Position numbers and translations under genes: made by a program
Source: Zelonia costaricensis
Taxonomy: Eukaryota > Euglenozoa > Kinetoplastea > Trypanosomatida > Trypanosomatidae
Assembly: GCA_030849075.1 (NCBI GenBank)
Contig: JASAOO010003144.1
Location: 1 to 17,587 of the forward strand
DNA: 17,587 nt
Direction: 5' to 3'
In this document: one piece after another, positions 1 to 9,227 of the stretch
Layout: every line of letters begins with the position of its first letter
How positions within the stretch are numbered: the first letter of the stretch is position 1
Notes under the pieces: model-generated
What the model saw: the letters and a program-made list of their open reading frames with translations, nothing else
Told to the model about the DNA's origin: nothing
Database searches by the model: none

Positions 1-656
1 GGGCAGCGCAGGCGTCAGATACCTGACGGGGAGGCGTGAGGTGTTTGTGTGCGTGTGTGTGTGAGGTTGGGGATGTGCGTTGTGTTGTTGTAGAGTTGTA
101 TGTTGTTGTGGATAGTGATGGTGTGAGTGACGCGTGGCAGGGGCGCGTGGACGGAAGGAGAACAAATGAAAAACAAGAACACCAGAGGGCGGGAGCGGGG
201 AAGGGGATGGAGTTCGATGTCAGAGGAGTTGCCGGAGGCTTCTCACAAAAAAAAAAAAAACGGGAAGAGGAAGGGAAGGCGGGGGTGGAGGGGTGTGTGT
301 GTGTGGGGAGGTGTGGCGCTCGCACGCACTGCCGTCCCCTCCTTCTCCCCTCTCTCCTCTGCCCTCTCTCCCCCCTTTCCCCGCCAAAATCAGCCGCAAA
401 CTTGGGCAGTGTGGCGGCAACGGAATTGCGTTCCCTTGACGGTTTGCACCCCCCCACCCCCCTCGCGTGCCGCCCTACAGCACAACCGCTGCGTGGATGT
501 ATCGGATGGCAAAAAGGATGCGCCACAACGCACGTCGCAGAGACGGACACGGCGACCTGCACTCGCGAGGGAGGGGGGGGGGCAGCAGCAGCAGCGGAGG
601 AGGCACCACCTGCACACACCCGCACGTGATGCAAGCGACAAAACCATCGAGCGGGC

Positions 657-673
657 GTGTGTGTGTGTGTGTG
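657..673. repeat. (GT)n microsatellite
   Basis: Perfect GT dinucleotide repeat of 17 bases, in the gene-free tail downstream of gene A. Confidence 0.9.
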
Positions 674-1427
674 AATGTGTGAATGTGAGGACTTCCGGCG
701 GCACGGAGCTGCTTCGTTTTTTTTTTTTTTTGGTGGTTCATTTTGAACTTTGTTCAGGAGGGAGGGGGGGGCTAGTTGGTGTGGCACACTCTGAGAAGTC
801 TAGTCAACACGACATGAAAGAGGGGGGATCTGGCGCACACACACACACTGACACACACACCTACAGACGCACACGTAGGGTTTGCTTGGATAGAAGTGCA
901 CAAGGAAGTGTGCAAGTCAACGAGAAGATATAAAACAGAGAAGGGGAGAGGGCGGTGGGGAAGGCAGAGCCGCTGCACTTACGGGCAGTATGGGGGTATC
1001 GTAGACGCAGTCACACACGCACATGCACACGCACGTACGTGGAGAAGACGAACAAGGGGTGGTGGTGGTGGTGACCGGCACTGCAGACTGGCCGGCCAGT
1101 TCGCGGGAAAGTGGGTCGGCGTCTGTGAGGCGCGAAGTCTCCAGCTACCGCCGACAGATACGAACACGCAGAGAAGAGGGAAAGCTTGCACGAAATACGC
1201 GAACAGCGTCGTGATGGACACACACACACACACAAAAAAGGGAGAGCGCGATGTAAACCGAATGCCTACACCCACACAGAGCGGCGTGGCAACTAAAAAA
1301 ATGGCTGTCAGCGGTGAGCTAGAGAAACTGAGCCATAGGCGGGAGGGGGGGCAAGGGGGGAAGGGGGCAGCCACGGTGTGGGCGTCGCCGTGCCAGCGAG
1401 ACAGCGAGCTTCACGTCTTGCTGTCCA

Positions 1428-1448
1428 ACACACACACACACACACACA
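1428..1448. repeat. (CA)n microsatellite
   Basis: Perfect CA dinucleotide repeat of 21 bases in the gene-free tail downstream of gene A. Confidence 0.9.
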
Positions 1449-2566
1449 AAGATGAAACAAGCCTACCAGAAAACTAAAAAAAAAAAAGACGTTAAGGCAC
1501 ACCAGGGTGCGCCAAAAAAGCAAAAGCAGAAAACGAAGATCAGCTAACAGAGACGGAGGAAAGGGGGGGAAAAAAAAGGGGGACGAGAGACCCGCAGGTC
1601 AGACGTCAAGACCTTGCACACTCGCACACACACAAATACGCATGCGCCGATGTCCACCACGACAGAGTACAACAACAACAACAAAAAAAACGAAGAAGGT
1701 CAACAGCACGGAAGTGCAGGAAACAAGAAGGACGTGTGTAGGCGGTAGCCCCCTGATACAAAACCCAAAAAAGAGATACACGCTAGGAGATTCACGCACG
1801 ACGTCCCATTTTTTTTTTCGTTGTTGGTGTTCTTGCTCTGCACGCCACACTCGGTCTTTTGTTTTCCTTAGTGTCTCTCTCTCAAGATCTGTGTGTGTGT
1901 GTGTACACTTTCTGCGGGCGTCGTCTGAACAAATCACACGCCCCCTTCTGCTTGCCTTGCGTCTCCCTCCCTCTCGACGCGCAGCCACCTTTGCCGTGTA
2001 CATTCGCCCCCCTCCTCGGGAGGGGGAAGGAGGCCGGCGATGCTGGGGAGGGTGTGGGCCAAGGGGACGTGGGGAGTGGGACGGCCTTAACGATCGTTGC
2101 TCAATATAAACTGCACAGACTAGCTGACGTGCCCAACTAGAGAGAGCGCGTGAGACGAGGGTGGGGCAAGAAAGAGTGAAGTGGCGGCGGCGGCCGAGGC
2201 GCCAGTTCGAAAGCAACACAGAACAGAACACGTACGGTGCCTGCGCTGCAAGGTAAACGTGCAGAGACAACAACGAACACGAAAACGGGCGGGGGGGGCG
2301 GACTCAATTCCGCCCCCCAAAAAAACAAAGATAAGAAAAAAAAAAAGAAGACCACACAGAGCAGGCGCATGGGAGAGAAGGGAGAGGAGGCAGAGAGAGG
2401 GCGCTAGCCGCATCGCGGGTTCCAACCACGTGAGAAGGAGAAGACGAGGGAAGACCGGCGGGCGGGCAGGCGGGCGAGTGCAGAAATTAGAGCGGAGATG
2501 CAGGGACGAAGGCAAGACAACTCAGAACAACACAAAAAGAAAGCGCACGAGGGAGACGGCGGGGGG

Positions 2567-2588
2567 AGGGGAGGGGAGGGGAGGGGAG
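2567..2588. repeat. AGGGG tandem repeat
   Basis: Four consecutive AGGGG units, preceded by a G6 run. On the plus strand this has the spacing needed for a G-quadruplex; on the transcript strand it is a C-rich pyrimidine tract. Confidence 0.85.
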
Positions 2589-2864
2589 ACGGGGGTGGGT
2601 GGGTGGTGGTGCACGAAACACGTACCACACAAAGCACCCTACCAACAAGGGAATATGAAGAAGAAAAAAAACAAAAAAGAAACGAACAGGCGGCAATGGA
2701 AGAAGCAGCAGCGGGCAAAGACGGGGTGGGGAGCACATCCCTTCTTATGTTCCTTCATTTTTTTAGAGGTTCACTCACAGCAAACGCATTGCGTGGCATC
2801 ATCGACGTGTAAGGCGCACGCCGTTGTCGTCCCTCCCCCCATGTTTACTGGTTTGCTTATGCGG

Positions 2865-2873
2865 TATAAATAA
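2865..2873 (-). promoter_or_regulatory. AU-rich nonamer in the gene A 3' UTR
   Basis: On the transcript strand this reads TTATTTATA, which fits the AU-rich element consensus UUAUUUA(U/A)(U/A). It lies about 340 nt downstream of the gene A stop, in otherwise very GC-rich surroundings. AU-rich elements in 3' UTRs can affect mRNA stability in trypanosomatids. The link to gene A is inference. Confidence 0.35.
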
Positions 2874-3175
2874 AGGAGGATTCGAGTGTGTGTGGGGTTG
2901 CAGTGCTGATGGGGAAGGGGAGGGGAAGCAAGGTGGAGTCAGCGGCACCTTACGGACCAGGAACTCAAACATGCACAAACAAGCGCGCGCGCACACACAC
3001 ACAGAAACAAACAAAAATAATGACCACCGAGTTCAAGCACACGTGTGCTCGCTCCACCGCCACAAGTCAGTGCCGTGGGACTCGACCAGCGGGTCTGGGA
3101 AAGGTGGGCGTAGGGGACGTAGAAGGCTCAACCTCCCTAGAAGCCTCACCGCCACAACCCTCCCACGCTGCTGTT

Positions 3176-3202
3176 CCGCGGCCGCGGCGACACGCACGTG
3201 CG
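3176..3202 (-). other. Two adjacent perfect palindromes at the start of the gene A 3' UTR
   Basis: CCGCGGCCGCGG (3176-3187) and CGCACGTGCG (3193-3202) are each perfectly self-complementary and separated by five bases. They begin 10 bases beyond the TGA stop of gene A on the transcript strand. They contain a NotI recognition sequence, expected now and then in GC-rich DNA. Any function is unknown. Confidence 0.6.
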
Positions 3203-3212
3203 GTCCAACGGC

Positions 3213-5216
3213 TCACGCCTCCCGGTGTCTTGCGTCGTCCTCGTGCTGCTGCGCCGCCGGGACTTGTGCCTCGGCCAGCGCCGTCGCCGCCTGCTCGTCC
3301 ACCTTTTTGCGAATTACGTTGCCGTCGATGTCGATGTCATCGCAGATGCGGGCGGATGGAAGCAGCAGCGTCAGCGGTAGCACTAGCGGGGGGCAGCACA
3401 CGTTGCACACAAACAGCAGCCACGCCAGGTTCTCCATCCCGCAGCGGTAGCCGTTCTCCTGCGTCGCGAAGACCGGCAGCGCGTACTCCATGATGATGGC
3501 GCCGATCGACGACGACGTGGAGTGGCCCAGGCTGGCGAAGCCGGCCATGAGTGCGTACACCACGCTCTCCGAGCCGCGCGGGCACAGGCGCGAGAGCAGC
3601 ACAACCATCGGCATGTACCCGAGCATGTAGCAGAACTCGCTGACGACGGCAGCGCCCCAGACGTACATGGCATGGTCCGGGATGCCGATGTACTGGTTCC
3701 AGCGCTTCACGATGATGATGTCCGTCGTGCCGCCGAGCATCTGCACGAAGGTGGTCACGCAGAAGGTCAGGCGGTAGCCGCGCTTCGAGAAGATGTAGTT
3801 GAAGAACATCACACCGATCAGCCCCGCCACGTTGCCGATCACGCTCGCCACGGTATTGTAGAAAGAATAGCTGAAGTTGGGGAAGTTCTCGTCGCATTCG
3901 TACGAGTTGAGGTAGAAGGCGATCAGCGGGCTCGCAATGTTGATGTACACCGCCTGCTGCAGGTAGCCGAAGATGTTGGCTTTGGCAATCACCAGCGGCA
4001 GGGCCCAGAACGACAAGGTGCAGCAGATCGTCACCGTCACGACGCACATGATCAGCAGACCCAGCGTGTCGGCCAGGATGCTACCACAGAGGAGGACCAC
4101 AACCGTCATCGTCATGATGACACTGTAGACGAAGATCTTCCAGTTCTCCGTAATCACCTCCTTGTTCATCTCGAAGATGCCGAACAGGCACGGAGTGGGG
4201 GGCTCGCCGTAGTAGATGTCGCCCTCCACCGCGGCCTCCACCTCATCGGCATCGTCTCCGTCGTCCCCGTACGGCACCACCTCGTCGGCGTTCAGCGCGT
4301 TGCCCACACTGAACTCGACGTCATGGTCGGAGCCGGACTTGCCGGCCAGCTTCTTCACTGTGTCCGCCACGGGAACACCAGGCGCCTCCAGCCCGAGCCG
4401 CTCCCGCTCCTTGCGCGTCTCCTCCATCACGAACAGCGCGTCCTCGGAGCGCTGCACGCGGTTCTTCTTCTCCTCGTACCAATTGAACAAATAGAACACG
4501 CCCGTGATGAACTGCAGACCAGCTGACACGAAGATGCTGATCTGCGGGATGCCGGCGTCGGCCAGCGGCCCGTTCATGATAGTCGCAATGACGGCGCCGA
4601 CCATGATGGCCACCCACATGGTACTCACCAGCGCCGGGCCAGGCTTCGGGTTGGCGCGCATGAGGCGGCTGTAGTGGCCCTCCGACAAGATGTCCACGTT
4701 GGCCTTGCCCCAGCACGTGAGGAAGATCAGCGCCGCGGCGGTGTCGGCCGACGACTGCTTGGCCGGCAGCAGGCCGTAGATCAGCGCAAAGACGGCACCA
4801 GCGATGCAGGAGATGAACATGTACCAGCGCTTCGTGTAGCCGAGGAAGGCGAAGCCGTCGCACAGCATGGCCGAGAAGGCCTTGATGGACCAGCCCATCG
4901 ACGCAATGGGGGACAGGCGCTGGTAGCGCGGGACATCGATCTTGTAGCGGTCGATCATCATGGCGTACGTCTGACCCGTCAAGATGCGATCAGCGATGCC
5001 CTTGCACAGGAAGTAGCTGGCACTGAGCGACATCACCACCTTCGGGCCGTACCCCTCCGCGGCCTCGCCGAAGAGCGGCACGTTGCGCAGCCACGGGCAG
5101 CGAACAAACAGCGCGGCGGCCTGCGGGTGCACGTAGCCCGGCGGCTTCACCCCCGTGGCGGTCGCGTGTGTGGTCGGCGGCACCTCGCGCTCGGACGCGT
5201 CGTCGCCGTGCGCCAT
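3213..5216 (-). CDS. Folate/biopterin transporter (FBT) family protein, paralog A
   Basis: This encodes a 667-aa multi-spanning membrane protein of the FBT family (BT1-like, related to the major facilitator superfamily), expected to import a pteridine or related solute at the plasma membrane. About twelve hydrophobic segments lie near residues 59-79, 104-124, 130-149, 157-173, 195-216, 224-244, 362-384, 386-411, 450-473, 482-503, 517-541, 553-576 and 596-619, some borderline. Family motifs seen are GYTKRWYM (126-133), DILSEGHYSR (175-184), WNQYIGIPDHAMY (506-518), CPRGSES (545-551) and CDDID (625-629). A hydrophilic acidic loop (about 245-350) separates the halves. The reading frame stays open for 141 more codons upstream, but that stretch is Pro/Ser/His-rich low complexity typical of a pyrimidine-rich leader. 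The ATG at 5216, followed by a family-like N-terminus, is therefore chosen. The stop is TGA. Gene A is the most divergent of the three: acidic positions conserved in B and C are replaced (I432, K504, A522). The substrate cannot be assigned; folate, biopterin or S-adenosylmethionine are all possible in this family. Confidence 0.95.
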   Translation of the reverse strand: MAHGDDASEREVPPTTHATATGVKPPGYVHPQAAALFVRCPWLRNVPLFGEAAEGYGPKVVMSLSASYFLCKGIADRILTGQTYAMMIDRYKIDVPRYQRLSPIASMGWSIKAFSAMLCDGFAFLGYTKRWYMFISCIAGAVFALIYGLLPAKQSSADTAAALIFLTCWGKANVDILSEGHYSRLMRANPKPGPALVSTMWVAIMVGAVIATIMNGPLADAGIPQISIFVSAGLQFITGVFYLFNWYEEKKNRVQRSEDALFVMEETRKERERLGLEAPGVPVADTVKKLAGKSGSDHDVEFSVGNALNADEVVPYGDDGDDADEVEAAVEGDIYYGEPPTPCLFGIFEMNKEVITENWKIFVYSVIMTMTVVVLLCGSILADTLGLLIMCVVTVTICCTLSFWALPLVIAKANIFGYLQQAVYINIASPLIAFYLNSYECDENFPNFSYSFYNTVASVIGNVAGLIGVMFFNYIFSKRGYRLTFCVTTFVQMLGGTTDIIIVKRWNQYIGIPDHAMYVWGAAVVSEFCYMLGYMPMVVLLSRLCPRGSESVVYALMAGFASLGHSTSSSIGAIIMEYALPVFATQENGYRCGMENLAWLLFVCNVCCPPLVLPLTLLLPSARICDDIDIDGNVIRKKVDEQAATALAEAQVPAAQQHEDDARHREA

Positions 5217-5275
5217 GTTTAAAGTGTGGGATGAGGAAGGTGGGGGGAGGGGAGGGGAGGAAGGAGGTAGCTCTG

Positions 5276-5345
5276 CTGGAGTTGTGGCGATGTGATGGGC
5301 CCAGCGGGGCAACAAGAAGAGAAAAGGGAGAGACGGGGAGAGAGT
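5276..5345 (-). promoter_or_regulatory. Candidate trans-splicing signal for gene A
   Basis: Read on the minus strand, a C/T-rich tract (about 5345-5311) is followed by the first AG, part of a CAG, at 5277-5276. No other AG intervenes. This is the expected layout of a spliced-leader acceptor in trypanosomatids. It would give a 5' UTR of about 59 nt plus the spliced leader, with no ATG before the chosen start at 5216. Other pyrimidine tracts upstream, such as the C run around 5533-5511 followed by an AG at 5443-5442, are alternatives. A second C/T tract at 5268-5230 has no AG before the start codon, so it cannot direct an acceptor for this ATG. Confidence 0.45.
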
Positions 5346-5510
5346 TTGCAGAGGAAGTGGGACCTTACGTGGGCGTGCGTGCGTGTGTGTTTTTGTATTT
5401 TTTTTGTGTTCACAGATGAAAGAGCTCGATGCGCCTCTTCGCTGATGGTCGTGCGCGCGTACCAACACAGATCGATGTGAAGGTGTATAGGTGTGTGGAG
5501 GATGGAAGGA

Positions 5511-5533
5511 GGGGGGGGGGGGGAGGGGGAGGT
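5511..5533. repeat. G-run / transcript-strand polypyrimidine tract
   Basis: Thirteen G residues (5511-5523) followed by A, five G, A, GG. Read on the minus strand it is a strong C tract about 300 nt before the start of gene A, so it may contribute an alternative splice acceptor. Confidence 0.8.
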
Positions 5534-5638
5534 ATGCAACGAAAGGCGCAAGGAAGAAGAAAAAAAGAAGCGTGGGTTTACGTGGGATGGGTTGACACAA
5601 CTGTGAGAGAGAGGGAAACGAGCGCGTCAGCCTGCACA

Positions 5639-5687
5639 CATGAGGCGCGAAGCTCTTTGGCTTTTTAGTTTTCTCGTTCGCCTCATG
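5639..5687. other. Inverted repeat with 9-bp arms
   Basis: CATGAGGCG at 5639-5647 and its exact complement CGCCTCATG at 5679-5687, with a 31-base loop. It is at the edge of the more complex island upstream of gene A. Function unknown. Confidence 0.4.
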
Positions 5688-6576
5688 AGGAAGGGCCCGT
5701 CCATCAGCACGCGATCACTACTCGCACCAGCGTCAAGCCCGATGCCCTCATTTTTTTTTATTTGGCGGGTCTGACAACCCTCAGTACGACGAAGCGAGCG
5801 TGCAGTGCTCACCCGCCACGACTCCACGTCCTCTCCTCGTCAAGGCAACTTCTCAGTGAGCCGCGCAACGCCGACTTCGTCCGCTCTTTTCTGTTTCGTT
5901 ATGATGTGCAGGTGTGTTCGTCTTCGTTGGGTTACGGCGGTTGCGTCAGTTCAGGACGTCTCCCCACATCTTCTCCTGCAAGACGACGATGTGCGAAGCC
6001 CCTCTTCCCCCCTTTTCCTTCACCGCCAGCGAGTTCGCGGGTTTCCTCCTCCAAAAAGAAGAAGGCTACGCACAAGAGCACACAAAACACGCATACACAC
6101 AGACGTACGAGGAGGCCCCGGGGTACGAGTTGCTATGCGGACATGCCCGTGTATGTGTGTGTGTGTGTGGGTTGGCGTGCACAGAGCATGGCTGAAGCGC
6201 GTGTCATGGCGGCGCGCCGGCCAGATCGGGTTGCAGTCCAACAAGGCGGCGGGTTGACACAGAGTGGAGAGGGGGGGGGGCGAATAGGTATGCTGTGGGC
6301 GAGTGGACGGGCGGTGTGTGTGTGTGGGGGGGGGGGAGGCGCACCATGCGACTCGCGTCAGCGGACCGCTGCGGTAGAGGACGGAGAGGGAGCCGCTCAT
6401 GCCATGCCTGAGGCGTCACAAGGCACTCGTAGAGGAGGGGCGGGCGGGGGGAGGAGAAACGAGAAACCCATCGAGCGACGCAGCCGCACAGGCCCGAACC
6501 TGCGGACACAGGGAGGGGTGAAGGGGGTTGTGGGGAGGGAGGGAGCCACTGAACAGGGAAGCGTAGTTGTGTGACG

Positions 6577-6596
6577 CACACACACACACACACACA
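6577..6596. repeat. (CA)n microsatellite
   Basis: Perfect 20-base CA repeat in the spacer between genes B and A. Confidence 0.9.
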
Positions 6597-7156
6597 AACA
6601 CAGACACGCTTACACGCACGAAGACAACCAAAGACGAAGAGAAATAGAGAAAACAGAAATGGGAAGAGGTGGCAACAACCACGTCGCCGTGACGAGGCGA
6701 TGAATGGGGGACAAGAAGGAGGGAAGGAAAGAGAAACACGTGAACGCGAAGAGAGCCAAGGCAAAAAAAAAAAACGGAAAAAAAAGAAGTGCGCGAGACG
6801 ACGGGGGCCATTGCATGCACGTCCGACTCACTCTCTCACACTCGCACGGGGAAGGGGGGTTTACAACACACGAGAAGAGGTGGAGGGAGTGGTGGTGCAG
6901 AGGGGAGGGGGGAGGGGAAGGTGGAAAGTGGAGACTAAGTATCCACCGGGAAGGAGAAGAAGGCGGGGAAGGGTTAGCGCGGTAGGGGCAGGGTGCGGGG
7001 AAACAACGAGGTCGTAAAAGGCTGTGGGTGGGAAAGCTAAAACGGAATACGGAAGAGGTGGGAGGGCTTGACGAGTATTCGGGATGAAGCGTGGTGCTAG
7101 CAACGAGGGGCACGTGAACTCGCGGACACACACACTGCAACACCCACCCACACACC

Positions 7157-7178
7157 CACACACACACACACACACACA
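7157..7178. repeat. (CA)n microsatellite
   Basis: Perfect 22-base CA repeat, preceded by CACCC-type variants from 7141. Confidence 0.9.
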
Positions 7179-8070
7179 GGCGAAGCTGAGCCAGCATCTG
7201 CACACGTAGCCTCCCCATGTGGGAGGAGAAGGAGAAGCACCGGGAGAGAGAAGCGGAAGGCTTCCTGCTTGCGCGGCGCCTCGCACCCTCCCTCGCCGCG
7301 TCTTCGTTTCTTCTTTATTCCCTCCTGTGCGGTTCATGCAGACTTCCACCAAGGCTCACGAAAAAAAAAAAAAGGGCGGGTGTGTTGTGCGTTGTTGTTT
7401 GTTCGTGTGAGGCTTGAAGGTACGTGTGCGTGTGTGTGTCTTCGTGTTTGTGTGTGCACGTGTTCACTGCACCTCGACTCGTGTGCAAGACCCAGTCTAA
7501 CATGGACGAGCGAGGGGGGGGGGAAGGGAAGGGCAGGAAGAAAGATCGAGCAAAGGTAGAGAGTGAAGAGAGAGAAAAAAAAAAAGGGCGTGCGTGTGTG
7601 TGTGTGTCCGTTTGTCCGTGTGCGTGTGTGAGCAGAACCCAAAAACAAAGCACGAAGTGCACCCGGTGAAGGGGCAGCGGCAGCACACGTCAGCGGTGAC
7701 GGGGAAGCCGCGCGAAGAGAGCGGAAATAAAAAAAAAGAAAAGAAAAAAAACGCGAGGAGGGGAAGGGGGGGTGAGGAGAGGCGCGGAGGTCGAGTGTGG
7801 TGAGCGGGACGAAGGTGGCCCCCCCTCCCCTCCCCTCCCCCCACGAGAGTTGCACAACGCCGTGTCAGCGGGAGGCAAGACGGCGTAGCGAGGTGAAGGG
7901 CGAAAGGACACGACACATTAAACACAGGGACATCTGGCACACACACGCACACGGACGCACACGCACGCACGCACGCGAAAAAAAAAGGAAAAAGTGGAAG
8001 AGAGAGAGAGGGAGGGAGAGGTGGAGAACAGGAAGCGAGATCGAAGTAAGCGGGGGGAAATGGAAAGAGG

Positions 8071-8134
8071 GCTGCTGACGCTGCCGCTGTGGCTGCTGCT
8101 GCTGCTGATGTGGCTGCTGCTGCTGCTGATGTGG
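8071..8134. repeat. CTG-rich tandem repeat with two perfect 21-bp units
   Basis: Two identical adjacent units, TGG-(CTG)5-ATG, at 8090-8110 and 8111-8131, followed by a third TGG. Imperfect CTG triplets flank them from 8071. The complement reads as CAG-rich on the transcript strand. It lies about 1.1 kb downstream of the gene B stop, probably in the 3' UTR, so the Gln/His string it would encode is not taken as protein. Confidence 0.9.
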
Positions 8135-8325
8135 CCCCACTCCTCTTCTCTGCGGCATCGGCAGCCGCTCCACAAGAGAGGGGGAGGGAGGGGGGGGGGG
8201 CGGAGGAGAACGGGAGGCTGAAGGAATGCATCCCCCTAGGCACAGTAGGACGCAGAGAGGGCCGAGAAAGGGAAACGGGTCCTTGCGCTTGAAGTGGCCA
8301 TAGCGGTAACCCTGAGCCGCGCAAG

Positions 8326-8352
<27 letters not shown>
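8326..8352. repeat. (CA)n microsatellite
   Basis: Perfect 27-base CA repeat in the 3' flank of gene B, directly followed by an AT-rich patch (8355-8370). Confidence 0.9.
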
Positions 8353-8356
<4 letters not shown>

Positions 8357-9227
8357 TGAATATATAGAAGTGTGGGACACGAATCAGGGCAAGAGGAAAG
8401 AGAAGAAGACGGATGCGTTTTTTCGTGTGTGTGTGTGTGTGTCTGCCGCATCCCCCACAGTGTCGCGGCGTGTGTCAGAGGCCCCCATCCGGTCGTTCTA
8501 CAACATGAAAGCGGACAAGCGAGCCATCTCACGCAAGCACACACACACACACGCACGAACACGCACGAACACGCGCACACAGATGCACACACATCCGGGA
8601 GTCAGCGTGAGAGGGAGACGGGGACACACAGCACCACCCACACATGACGCCGACCCGCGGCACGGGGGCGCATTGTGAACACGTCACGCAAAGCCAGAGA
8701 AAAAGAAGGAGAATCGGGAAAACGGCAACGCAAAGATGTCGCAAAGGATGGGACCGTGCAAGCTGCGGAACCGGGGTGGGGGGAGGGGAGGGCGGAGGCG
8801 TGGGGGAGGGCAGGTCATGGTGTCCAGGCGGTGGTGCAGCCACCACTGCAGAGAGGAAGGCCGGTGACGGCTTCTTCTTCTCCCTCCCCCCTCTCTCGCT
8901 CTCGCGGCATCGGTGTCGAGTTTTGTTTTTTGCGGTGCATGTCGGCGTGTGTGTGTGTGTATTGCGGTGATGATGAGCTGAAAGAGGAAAGTGGTGAGGC
9001 ACGGGCAACGCACGGGTGTATCGAAGGTGAAGTACAACAAGTGGGGAAGCCAAAGATTAAAAAAAAACCCACAAGAGAGCGCAAGTGCACAGTTACACAC
9101 TTAAACACAGACACACACACACACATGAAAGCACGCAAGCCGGCTGGACGTTTTCTCGAAGATCTATAACATCGTCACCGCTGCCTCTTCGCACGACACC
9201 ATTCCCCGGACCCTTTTCTCCGTTCGC

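Larger units (their letters stand above)
1..3212. other. Gene-free tail: gene A 3' UTR and downstream intergenic DNA
   Basis: No credible coding sequence is seen on either strand. Open frames here are low-complexity, switch frame freely, and are dominated by Cys-Val, Thr-His or Arg-Lys strings arising from (GT)n, (CA)n and purine tracts. The part next to 3212 is the 3' UTR of gene A. The polyadenylation point cannot be read directly, because trypanosomatids couple it to the next splice acceptor rather than to a hexamer signal. The stretch contains microsatellites, an A14 run (247-260), a T15 run (717-731), AGGGG repeats near 2567, an AU-rich element at 2865-2873 and paired palindromes at 3176-3202. 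The next gene downstream on the minus strand lies outside the window. Confidence 0.75.
5217..9227. other. 4.0 kb spacer between FBT genes B and A
   Basis: No gene is supported here. The first part downstream of gene B (9227 downward) is expected to be a long 3' UTR, and the part near 5217-5350 is the leader of gene A. Most of the stretch is G/A-rich on the plus strand, so pyrimidine-rich in the transcript, with many (CA)n and (GT)n runs. A less repetitive island lies at about 5640-6060, and a CTG-rich tandem repeat at 8071-8134. No decayed FBT copy is recognisable in its six-frame translation. Confidence 0.75.

Noticed and set aside
2862..2876. TATAAA / AATAAA-like words on the plus strand as promoter or poly(A) signal
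   Set aside because: Trypanosomatid protein genes do not use TATA promoters or an AATAAA hexamer in this way, and no plus-strand gene is present. Kept only as a possible AU-rich element on the minus strand.
3522..4526. Long plus-strand open frame (334 aa) opposite gene A
   Set aside because: It is the antisense shadow of a GC-rich gene. Its translation is His/Asp/Arg-rich with no domain, and the minus-strand frame has clear FBT motifs.
5217..5639. 141-residue N-terminal extension of gene A
   Set aside because: Low-complexity Pro/Ser/His/Phe translation of leader DNA. A splice acceptor is predicted inside it, and family-like sequence begins only after the ATG at 5216.
5640..6240. SIDER retroposon or remnant FBT pseudogene in the spacers
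   Set aside because: I could not recognise the SIDER signature by eye, and no FBT motif such as IGIPDHAMY appears in any spacer frame. A profile search would decide.
7497..8351. 284-aa minus-strand open frame in the spacer between B and A
   Set aside because: Built from microsatellites, poly-Pro/Ser and Cys-Val strings and CTG repeats. No domain, and no good splice or start context.
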